Assembly (NCBI GenBank): GCA_025201345.1
Contig: JAIXMG010000003.1
Span: forward strand, 496,001 to 560,000
Direction of reading: 5' to 3'
Length of the DNA stretch: 64,000 nucleotides
Origin: Thamnidium elegans
Lineage: Eukaryota; Mucoromycota; Mucoromycetes; Mucorales; Mucoraceae
Part shown: positions 54,754 through 64,000 of the stretch, in pieces
Layout of the letters: each line of letters opens with the position of its first letter
Position numbering within the stretch: the first letter of the stretch is position 1
Program-made: the position numbers and the translations under genes
The notes under the pieces: generated by a model
What the model was told of the DNA's origin: nothing
Seen by the model: the letters and a program-made list of their open reading frames with translations, nothing else
Database searches by the model: none

Positions 54754-57028
54754 CTAGCATGTCTAAGTTCATCAGTATATCAACTAATGGTATTTAAACC
54801 TGTTGGATTACCTTTAACAAACACATTTATGCTCATGATAGCCTACGTATTTTGTAACGCCTGGGCTCGATATTTACCAAAAGGCGGATGGTTAAATCCA
54901 GGGCCGTTCAATGTAAAAGAACATACATGCATTTATGTAATTGTATCTGCCGCCAATACTTCAGCCTATGCGACGCATATATTGGCGGCACAAAATCTTT
55001 ATTATAGTAACGCTCCTGGTCCAGCAGGATCTATCTTTTTACTTTTAGCAACTCAAATGGTAGGTTACGGCATTGCTGGTCAACTCCGAAACTTTCTTGT
55101 TTATCCTGCCAATATGATCTGGCCAACTTCTTTACCTACTGTTTCATTACTACGTACACTAAATGGAAGTCAACAAGAGTCAAGGTGGAGAACTCGATTT
55201 TTTTTTATGGTGTTTACTGGAATATTTATTTACGAATTCATTCCACAATATATGATGCCATTGTTGGGTGGTATCTCGATTATTTGTCTTGCAAAGAATG
55301 ATTCGGTTTGGGTACAACGTTTGTTTGGTGGGTTGGCTGTAAATGAAGGATTGGGTATACTTCAATTTAGCTTTGATTGGAATTATCTTTCCAATTTAAA
55401 CCCGTTAGTATTACCTCTGTGGGTTCAATTGAATATTTACTTTGGAATCTTGCTGTTATGGATATTGGCCCCTTTGGTCTTTTATTATAATGTTTGGAAC
55501 GCGCAGAGCTTTCCTTTTTTGTCTAACTCCATCTTTCAATTGCTACCAAATGGTACTTCGGTTATCTATCCTCAACATAAGGTATTAAACCCTGATAACT
55601 CTTTAAATGAAACCGCGTTAGAAGAAGTAGGTAGACCTCATTTTGCTAGTATATCGGCCATTCAATACATCTTTATAAACTTTGCAGTTACCGCATCCAT
55701 CACACATATCGCTTTATTTCATGGAAAACAAATTAAAGCCAGTTTTAAATCGATTATAAAAGATATGAAACGCAAAAAAGGAGAAGTGGCAGAAGAACAC
55801 GTGGACCCTCATATGCGAATGATGTCGTTTTATAAAGAGGTGCCCACATGGTGGTATTATGCTGTTTACTTTGGCGGAATTGGGTTAAATATAGCTATTG
55901 CTTATATTAATAACAGCCAATTACCTTGGTGGGGAGTCGTCTTGGCAATTTTTATGTCAACTATCTTATCTTTACCTTTAAACATGATTACTGCTTTAAC
56001 TGGTAGTGGATTTGGATTAAATGTATTTGCTGAAATGATTTGTGGTTTTGTATTGCCTGGATTACCAGGTAAAATCAATATCCTTTTCTTTGCTGTTGTT
56101 TATTTAGATTTTTTTTTCTAGTGGCAAATATGTACTTTAAAACGTTGGGTTATAATACGCTAAGCCAAGCCGGTACTATGGCGTGCGATTTGAAAATTGG
56201 GCATTATTTAAAGGTTCCTCCGCGTGCAATCTTTTTAAACCAGATGCTGGGTACATTAATTGGTTGTATATTCAATTATATTGTAAACCATGTACGTTAA
56301 ATATATACAGTTATAAAAGAATATCGCTAATACTAAAAATAAATAAATAGAGTGTTGTAAATTCTCAAAGACAAGTGTTACTAGATCCTGTAGGAAGCAA
56401 TATTTGGAACGGTTCCTCACCTCAAACGATTAATTCAGCAGCTATTACTTGGGGAGCTATTGGACCATTACATATGTTTGGACCAGGCACCGATTACTAT
56501 ATTATCCTTTGGGCATTTTTGGTAAAAAAAATATATATAATATATACACATATATAAAAAGGGGATATAATCATTAACTTTAATAAAAGATTGGATTTGT
56601 TCTACCTGTACCTTGTTGGTACTTTCACAAACGCTTTCCAAAGATTGGTTACAAGTATGTTAATATTCCCATGATATTGGTAGGTATGACAATTATTCCT
56701 GGAGCAGCCAGTAGTTGGATTACAGTTTCTTTTATCCTGATCGTGGTGTCACAGTACTATATCAAAAGACGTCACACAACTTGGTTTGTCAAATACAATT
56801 ACTTAATTTCGACAGCTTTGGATTCAGGTACATCGCTAATGGTATTTATTATCGCTATGGCGTTGTATGGAGGAGCAAGTGGTGTATCATATCCATTTCC
56901 TTCTTGGTGGGGTAACAGAACAGGTAAGTTTTATTCCACTGCATAAATGAAGTACTTATTTAGTGTAACTCTTTTTTTTCGTAGATCTAAAGTACATCGA
57001 TCAATGCTGTGCAAATTGTGTAAAATAA
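54454..57028 (+). CDS. Oligopeptide transporter, OPT family
   Basis: Proton-coupled plasma-membrane importer of small peptides (or metal-chelate or glutathione-like substrates). Exons 54454-54672, 54751-56068, 56122-56291, 56351-56521, 56590-56923 and 56985-57028; GT-AG, phases agree, 751 aa. The acidic cytosolic N-terminus is followed by many membrane segments. Family motifs are present: SAANTSAYATHILAAQNLYY, GYGIAGQLRNFLVYPANMIW, FSFDWNYLS and MITALTGSGFGLNVFAEMIC, then YNTLSQAGTMACDLKIGHYL and the late SYPFPSWWGNRT. The C-terminus is Cys-rich (DQCCANCVK). Length and order match fungal OPTs (yeast Opt1 799). Substrate cannot be set from sequence. Confidence 0.93.
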
Positions 57029-57218
57029 AATAGAAAGTATACTTTTTTCTGGCCGTCTTTCTTTTTTCGTTTAGTAGCAATTTATTACTTACTGCATATA
57101 AGGCATTTAGTTATAAATAATTTAAGCTATAGTAGGGTATTTTTTTATTTTTTTTTAACCACATCGGTGTTATTTTAAAATCAAAAGTACATTTTTTTTA
57201 TTTATTTTTTTACAATAT

Positions 57219-58523
57219 TTAACGTAATGCTCGTAAAAACTCTGGGTAACAAGTCATAGGATCATTGAAGTCTATAGAATAAGAAACTATTAATAAAAAG
57301 GAAATAATTACCACGCTAAAAAAGTTATATATTGATTATTTTACCCATATTTACTTCGGGATCACAAGAGCACTTATCACGAAACTCGGGTTCGGTAGGA
57401 CAATGTGTATAAGCTGTATGTCTATATCCAATATCGTTAAAGAAATGGAACTCATCTTTACGGAGCATCAACGAAGCAGCAATCGAATGTACAGGTGCAT
57501 CTCCCCAGCGTTCATAAAAGAACCCACCCTTTTGATCCAAATAACTAAACAACTTTAAATAATCGTTGGATCTCCAAAGATCAAGTGAAGCAATCTCGAA
57601 ATTAGTCCAGAAATGACATCCGTTATAACTAGCTCCGTTGTTATCTGTAACAAACTTAACCAATGAGTTTTGTTTGTTGGGCCAGCGGTTAGCAACATCA
57701 GGGTTTTCGGTACGGAAATCCATAACTGTATCCCAAAGTGTAGGTACTGTAGCAATAAACTCTCTGAAAGCAATATTGAAACCTTTTATGTGTGTTAGTT
57801 TGGTCGACATATTCTCTTATTTTATATATGTATATATATATATTTACCATATTTCTTTCCATTGTTTCTCATAAACTTAAAGACATCATAATCAACATCA
57901 CAGTAATAGTCTACATAGGGTTCAATACGCCAGTAATAATCGTATTCATCCAACAAGGGATGTCTGAAAAAGAACCCACTTTGGAATCTATAATACATGC
58001 GATACTGATAAATAACAGTTACTTTACAGCCCCCCCCCCCTTTTTTTTTGATTACTTACCTGCACATATGTCTATAAGATTCACTATCAGCATAAGGAAT
58101 ATTCAACTTGGTCATTTCATCCCTACATTCAGCAGCATAGGTTTGATTGATATGATCTGGGTAGCCCCACATTTGATGATCAAGTTTACCATATTTGGTT
58201 TGAGACTTTGTAAGGGCGGAAGTCGTTTCGATAAATTCGGGAGTGAAGTCGTCATCATTCAAAAATACATAGGGGTAATCGAATTTACCATTAAATGTCT
58301 TTTCGATTTGTTTAATGGTAGAGGCAATACCATCTAATTCACTATTTCGGACAAGTACTACAAAACAAGCCTTGACTGGATCATTGTTACTGACAGGAGA
58401 CATGTCTACATTGGTTGTGGTATACCCAATCGTATAAAAGGTTCGAATAGATAACAGAACAAGTATAATACCAGCCGTCAAGAGTATCAACGGTGTGGTT
58501 TTATTTCCTTTCAACCACCTCAT
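57219..58523 (-). CDS. Alpha-1,2-mannosyltransferase, GT15 (KRE2/MNT1 family)
   Basis: Golgi type II membrane enzyme adding alpha-1,2-mannose from GDP-mannose to O- or N-glycans. Exons 58060-58523, 57848-57987, 57345-57782 and 57219-57271; phases agree, 364 aa. A short cytosolic MRWLKGNKTT is followed by a signal anchor (PLILLTAGIILVLLSIRTFY). The catalytic domain has ACFVVLVRNSELDGIASTIK, YPYVFLNDDDF, RHMCRFQSGFFFRHPLLDEY and the RIEPYVDYYCDVDYD block with the putative nucleophile Glu and metal-binding Asp. GCHFWTNFEIASLDLW and GGFFYERWGDAPVHSIA follow, then CPTEPEFRDKCSCDP and a last exon FNDPMTCYPEFLRAL. Length fits the family. Confidence 0.93.
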
Positions 58524-61500
58524 TTAAGTTTTTTTTAAACAAAAAGAAAGAAAAGAAAAAAAGAAAAAAAGAAAAATAATTATGGGCGTCAAAGCAGATG
58601 CTTTTGATCGAGTTGGACTTGAAAAAATAAGCCTAAAAAAAGATTTAAAGTATTGCCATGGTGGTCAACGCAGTAACGCCAAGGATTACTGAAACGGTAA
58701 AAGCTTATTTTACTCTTTTCTTTTTTTTAAAAAAAGATATATTACAAAGAGACCATTCTATGTAGCTAAAGATAGCAGTTTACAGTTGTACAGGATTAAT
58801 AAAGAAAGTAATAATAACTAAACTATAAGGAGGCGATTCAATAGATCGATTGCGTGTCGTCATAACGTTACATAATCTTAAAAAAAAGATCGACATAGAA
58901 AAAAAAAACGGTAGTCATATTAAATATAACTCAGTTGAGTGATTTCTTAACGAGTGCCTAGCTTTTAGAAGCAAGAGAAGAAAAAGTATATATCCATTTT
59001 TCAACGTTTATTGTTTCACGCGATGGATTTACATGCTTAAAAAAAGGACAATTGCGATACCACTGTTTTAAAAAAAGCTCACTGCAATTATAGTAAATAA
59101 TGCGGTTTAATTTATTTAGACTCAAGTTGTACACAGAATAGTTGTACTAAGTATATCTTTACTAAAAAAGAATTAAAAAACGTACTTCAGTTTTCATTTT
59201 TAGGGTCGGAACTGTCGATATCCTGAGCAAGTGTTTTCAATTTTCTAGAATTGATTCTGTGGAGGGAAAGCAGAATTGCTAATAATAAATCAAGGTTATC
59301 CTTTGCGTCGTGAGTCACTTTACTACTGTCTCCAATAGTTTGGCCGCTGCTTTCATCTTTAGAACATGAATATCTCGCAGTCTTCTTGTTATAAGTTAGA
59401 CGAATATCAACCTTAAAATACAATTGCTTTTTTTGATTCATCCTTTGTATTTATATCAATAAGGCCATACTACTCTTTACGATTCAAAGTTGGGATAAGA
59501 TTCACTGTCTTTCCTCTAAAAATAAATGGCGGGTACATACTTAGTTATACGTATATTTACATCTAGTAAATTAATTAAACATACATGGGTACTTTTACAT
59601 TGCTATCAGGTCTGAATAGCTGCTCTAGCTTCTCCTATCATACACTTCTAATGTATTTAATCTTTTTCTGCTGATTCGTTATCATTTGCAAGCACCTTCT
59701 CATAATTACATAATAAACTCAACCTTTTTATTTTTATATATTTTAAGTGATTAGAATGATGATTATCCTATATTTAAATTTAGAAATACCTACTTAAGAA
59801 CCCGTACAAAAACCCCAAAGTTGAAAGAAATCTAAATAACTATATTGTATAGATATCAAAGACCAATACGGATGAAGCTATTGATCAGGCAGATGTTTGG
59901 TGCAGTAATGCCATTGCTGCTTAAAATAAGGCGGAAAAAAAGTAGCACAAGCAGTTTCTTCAATGTATATATAGTCCTAATGTGTTTAATTTCGTCTCGA
60001 AACCTGATGATACAAATCTCATATTTTATAGAATAAGTAATATCCAGAAGATTACAGGATTCAAAGTTAGACGACAAAAAGACGCCCTTGTGATATTCAA
60101 CGTTCGGACGGTTGTTTCGAGGTCATACTGTATCTTGAGGTGAGTAATAATTCAGAGCATGATGAAAGAAATTAACCTCTTTTAATTTTAGATCTTGGTT
60201 GACAATTCGATGGACACATTCACCTTATTCTACTACGGCTCCTGCCCCTCCCCACATACTATATAATCCTTAGCCTGTGCCTTATTTCAAACCGAAGGAG
60301 AAGGGAGAGTGTCTTCCTTTATATATCTTTCATTTATTGACTATCATAAACATTACTACACCAATAAAACTTATTGTGATATTCCTCTTATTTCAAAAGG
60401 ACAAAATTTACCGTTTTCACTGTACTAAAGATAGTGCAATTATTTTGTATTATAGCTGTATTATCTATTGCCCTTTTAAATTGTTTCTAAATAAGAGCAA
60501 TTGCATTTTCTTTGAAAGTGGCAGAACACTCTAAAACCTTTCTTTTAATAAAAGTGGGGTGTCAGTAGATATAGAGTCCTTTTCGATCTAGTCCACAAGT
60601 GGAAGATCAGTGCATTGTAAAATAAATATATTAAAGTACCTGGTTTTTACATATCTTAATAAATTTGATCCCTTTTTATAATATACGGATAATATTTTTG
60701 ATTTTGAAACTAAATTGTGTTAGTTTTGTTACACCCGTTTCTTGTAAATACCACACATTAATTATATCATAATGGAGTTGAAGTAAAATGCTCCTATTCA
60801 ATGTCGGTTATATTTAAAGTCTTAAGTATTGAAAACTATACCAGAGGATAAGTATAAATATAAGATTTTTTATATTAAATATAGTATCGCTTCAGACTGC
60901 GTAAACAAATTTTTTTGTGTTGGCTCAAATATAACTATATTTTATTCTAAATTATGTTTCAGCCGACCTGGGAGTGTAGAATAGCAAAGGAGATGCCACA
61001 GAAAGAATAAGGGTAAATGCAAGTCGCTTTTAGATTATTAGGTACGGTTTGTGTAATGTGAAATCCAAGAAAGTAAAAGAAAAGGTTTGTATTATGTGTG
61101 TACTTTACAAAGTAAGTATAGAATTTTATTAAATAAACTCGTCCGTATCATTTGTAATAGTAGAATGCAAAAGAGTAGCTATTACGTATGATACGTCTGT
61201 GTGTGTTTATAGTACTTTAAAACGGGTGTGAGTGTCAATATTATTGTATCAAAGAGCTAATTTCCGAGCGAAAACAAACTATACCAATCGGACGTACACG
61301 GAGTTATTGCAGGCTAAGAATTTATTATTGTACCTATCAAAATGTTCTGCTCATCCATGTCAAAAGAATGATGGTACTACAAAAACACAAAAGAAAGGGT
61401 GAAAAAAGATATCCATTAGCTTACATAAATACGCTCCCGGTCCTAGTTTTTATGTAGTATTTTTTTTGTAGGCGATATGTGCTTACGGCCTTCTGGCATA

Positions 61501-61953
61501 ATGGATATCTTAATTTAAGTGAGAAAAAAAGAACATTTTAGGCAGTTTATCTATTTTATATACTATTAAGTCTTTCCGGATAGATTCCGTCGCCATCAGT
61601 TTAGGTCACGGAATACTTAATCGTAAATTAAAGGGTTACGGACTCAATTGATTATTATTTTTTTAGCTGTACAACGTAATGATATGAGAAAAGGTATTTA
61701 TGGCTGTCCAATTAGATTGATTTAATAAACGTATAGTCCGGTGAGTATGTCAGTTGCTGTCATATAATGAATTACACTGGGCTCCCTTCGGGTGTGCTGA
61801 TACGATTATCAACTTATCCTGTGATTAACCTTCTATCGTTCATCAGTGTGTTTCAATACCCTTTTAAACCCAGTCATTTTTTTTTTCCCTATAGCGCGCC
61901 AAACATAACCTATTTTTTTTCCTCTCTTTTTTTAACACTTAAACTTAGAAATA
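58524..61953. other. 3.4-kb gap without recognisable genes
   Basis: AT-rich with no recognised domain. A minus-strand frame 59187-59441 (84 codons) has protein-like, charged composition with a Leu-rich stretch (DNLDLLLAILLSLHRINSRK); it has an ATG and stop but no neighbour or homologue I know, so it is recorded as a weak hypothetical only. The rest shows scattered short frames and A/T runs. Confidence 0.4.
59187..59441 (-). CDS. Weak hypothetical 84-aa frame
   Basis: ATG 59441 to TGA 59187. Lys/Ser-rich first half, then a Leu-rich amphipathic helix and an acidic end (DIDSSDPKNEN). No domain recognised and no introns seen. It is the only frame in the 58.5-61.9 kb gap with balanced composition. 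Confidence 0.25.
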   Translation of the reverse strand: MNQKKQLYFKVDIRLTYNKKTARYSCSKDESSGQTIGDSSKVTHDAKDNLDLLLAILLSLHRINSRKLKTLAQDIDSSDPKNEN

Positions 61954-63518
61954 ATGTCTTCCCCATCCGATTCCTTAACTGATTTTGGTTTGTAACTTAG
62001 ATAAATGTATTTTTTTACTTAAATATATACTGAACTTGTAATCTATAGAAGAATCTGCTTTAAACAAGAAGAGAGGTAGAGCACAATCTGTCGAACCTAT
62101 TCCTGCTCAAGAAGTAGAAGACGAAGTATGTGCACTTTTATATATATATTTTTTTTTCTGTACTCAATCTTTCTCTTTTTTATTTATTTATTAGCTTGCA
62201 CCTAGTCAAGAAAACATTACACTTGTTTCAGCACCTAAAAAAACGTAAAAAAAAAACAACGAAAAAAGTTTTTCATTAGCAAAAAAAAAAAAAAAAAAGT
62301 TTAATTAACCATATATTTGTAATAGTAAACGTGACGATGAAGATAATACAACTACAGTCAACACTATTCGTAAGAATATGAAAGATATGTCAACTACTGA
62401 TAAAAAATTGACAGAAAGCCAAAGTAGCGATGATGAAACCATGAGTACAATTCATGAAGTGGAAGAAAAGACAGTTAATTCCCTTGCTAAATTTGGTGGT
62501 GGTAAAGATGATGACGAGGATTGGTCAGAGTTTGCTGAAGAGGAGGAAGAGGAAAAACCAACAAAGACAGAAGAATCTGATAAGCCTAAATATACTTTCG
62601 GTGCTTCTTCAGGTTTCGGTAGTAAAGGTTGGGCTGCTTCACATCAAACTATACCCACCCCATCATCCAAGGTAAACAATATATTGGAGGTTTTTTTTTG
62701 TGCATGTACTAATACCTAAAGTTTTTTTTAAGCCTACATTTGGTGGATTTGGAAGTAATTCAGGCTTCGGTGGATTCAAATCTAGTTCAACTACAACAAA
62801 TAATACATCTACAAAAGAAATTACTTCCGTACCTTCTTTTGGCTCATTTGCAAAGGCAACCACTTCTCCTTTTGCAGCAGCAGCAGCAGCAGCAGGTAAT
62901 GCTTTAAATGCGCCGGATTCGCCTGCCACTTCATCTGCTAGTACAGAATTAGATAATGGTAGTAAAGACAATGAGTTAAATGAAAGTGATAACGAAAATA
63001 ACTACTCTGATACACCTACTGCATTTGGAGAGGGCGCCAAGGTTAAAGTACCTGGAGTCAAACAACAAACTGAGGGTAAAAATTTTAATAGTATATTTTA
63101 TATAATATACATATATATATTGATTCGTTTAAATTTAGTCACTACAGGAGAAGAGGACGAAGATACTATTTATCAAACGAAAGGTAAATTACTTGTTTTG
63201 GACACTACTACCGGTAATTGGAAGGAACGTGGTGTTGGTACATTCCGTATTAATATGAAGGAAGAAGACAAAAAGCTACAAACACGTCTCGTTATGAGAA
63301 CAGACTCTGTTTTCAGGGTCATTTTAAATTTGTTGCTTTTTGAGGGTATGAAAGTATTTATTATGCAAGATAAATTTGTTAGATTTGCAGGATTTGAAAA
63401 GCAAGACGATAACTCTGAAACTAAATTGGTTAGTTATGCTCTTAAATTATCAAACCCTACTATTGCAAATGAAGTTTGTGATCAAATTATCTCTTGCATT
63501 CCCACTTCTTCCACATAA
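61954..63518 (+). CDS. Ran-binding protein 3/Yrb2-like protein
   Basis: Nuclear Ran-binding cofactor for CRM1-dependent export. Exons 61954-61987, 62049-62125, 62195-62244, 62326-62671, 62733-63075 and 63139-63518; GT-AG, phases agree, 409 aa. The N-terminus has a basic NKKRGRAQS patch and acidic stretches (DDDEDWSEFAEEEEEEK). A central FG-type region carries FGASSGFGSKGWA, PTFGGFGSNSGFGGF, SFGSFAK and an Ala run, as in nucleoporin-like parts. The C-terminal RanBD1 domain (about 290-405) reads TGEEDEDTIYQTKGKLLVLD, NWKERGVGTFRINMK and RLVMRTDSVFRVILNLLLFE. S. cerevisiae Yrb2 (327 aa) and S. pombe Hba1 have the same layout. The first intron uses the donor GTTTGT. Confidence 0.88.
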
Positions 63519-63707
63519 AAAAAAAAACACATATATAAAAAAACAACAACAAAAACAAATCAAAATTATAAGCATTTCCCAGTTTTTTTTTCTCTCTTAT
63601 ATGTATATACAAGCCACTCAATTAGAAAAATTAAAAAAAAAAAGTGCCGGTCTTTTTTTTTTTTTTTTTTTTTTTTTTTCTTTCTTATCATACTTTTAAC
63701 TAGAAAT

Positions 63708-64000
63708 ATGGAAAAGGCAAGAAAGGGTTTAAAACCCGTTAAACTTCCTTCTCAGTTATTTACTTCTTGGAAAACAATTATCAATAACTATGTTTCTGTA
63801 TATAAAACTAAACTCATTCCAGTTGTATTAACACTTGAAAAACTTATTGGCTGTCAAGAAGCCAACTATGACCAACAAGCACGTTGTATTAAAGAAGCTG
63901 GTAAAATAACAATAAAAAAATAATATACAACGACAACAAACTAAACTACATAAATTTAGTTAAGGCTATGCAAAAGAATGTAAACAACTTGGATAAATTG
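63708..64000 (+). CDS. Unrecognised small protein, 3' end beyond window
   Basis: ATG 63708. Exon 1 ends at 63900 (GCTG) with donor GTAAAA; acceptor AAATTTAG ends at 63959, and the frame continues from 63960 as VKAMQKNVNNLDKL to the edge. Product begins MEKARKGLKPVKLPSQLFTS and looks all-helical (NNYVSVYKTKLIPVVLTLEK), with two Cys. If the intron is not used, a TAA ends the frame at 63923. I do not recognise the family. Confidence 0.6.

Overview
This is an AT-rich eukaryotic window that reads as fungal, most likely Mucoromycota and probably Mucorales (inference). Evidence: many short GT-AG introns of about 45-110 nt; long A, T and C homopolymer runs; a typical fungal gene set (GT15 mannosyltransferase, O-acetylhomoserine sulfhydrylase, delta-4 sphingolipid desaturase, Zn2Cys6 regulator, OPT transporter, thaumatin-like protein); and mobile and repetitive families I associate with Mucorales. 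I cannot name the species.

Layout. Bases 1-16,450 are a transposon graveyard. It holds two ISXO2/IS1595-like transposase genes, one split by a 646-bp composite of two identical 202-bp inverted-repeat elements around a structured core. It also holds a Tc1/mariner element (6881-10192) that was itself hit by a 1.1-kb insertion with a 9-bp target duplication and by a solo LTR. A decayed Tnp2-type transposase gene follows, interrupted by a second solo LTR and by a complete Tc1/mariner copy (12692-14281) with an intact 340-aa transposase. A decayed resolvase-like gene closes the region.

Bases 16,900-21,800 are ordinary genes: sphingolipid desaturase, CstF-50, a membrane protein with a GNAT-like tail and an LRR protein. 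21,970-26,200 holds a Helitron-type end, a dead LINE, a Fanzor/TnpB-like remnant and unexplained sequence. 26,200-44,250 is mainly genes: a Zn2Cys6 regulator, a thaumatin-like protein, a GH16 protein with a GPI-type tail, a 45-aa Cys protein, prohibitin 1, a G-patch protein (GPATCH1 type), 5-aminolevulinate synthase and, after 3 kb without genes, O-acetylhomoserine sulfhydrylase.

44,500-52,100 is again repeat-rich: a dead Helitron helicase, a multi-exon Mucorales repetitive-family gene with a nearby relic, and a dead IS630-type transposase. 52,470-64,000 holds elongin A, an OPT transporter, a GT15 mannosyltransferase, about 3.4 kb of empty sequence, a RanBP3/Yrb2-like protein and the start of one more gene.

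The host genes are dispersed housekeeping loci on both strands and do not form a pathway cluster. The working parts of the mobile region are best read as layers: transposons inserted into transposons, with target duplications and recoverable empty sites giving the order. Gene models below were spliced by eye; where stated, exon phases were checked by arithmetic.
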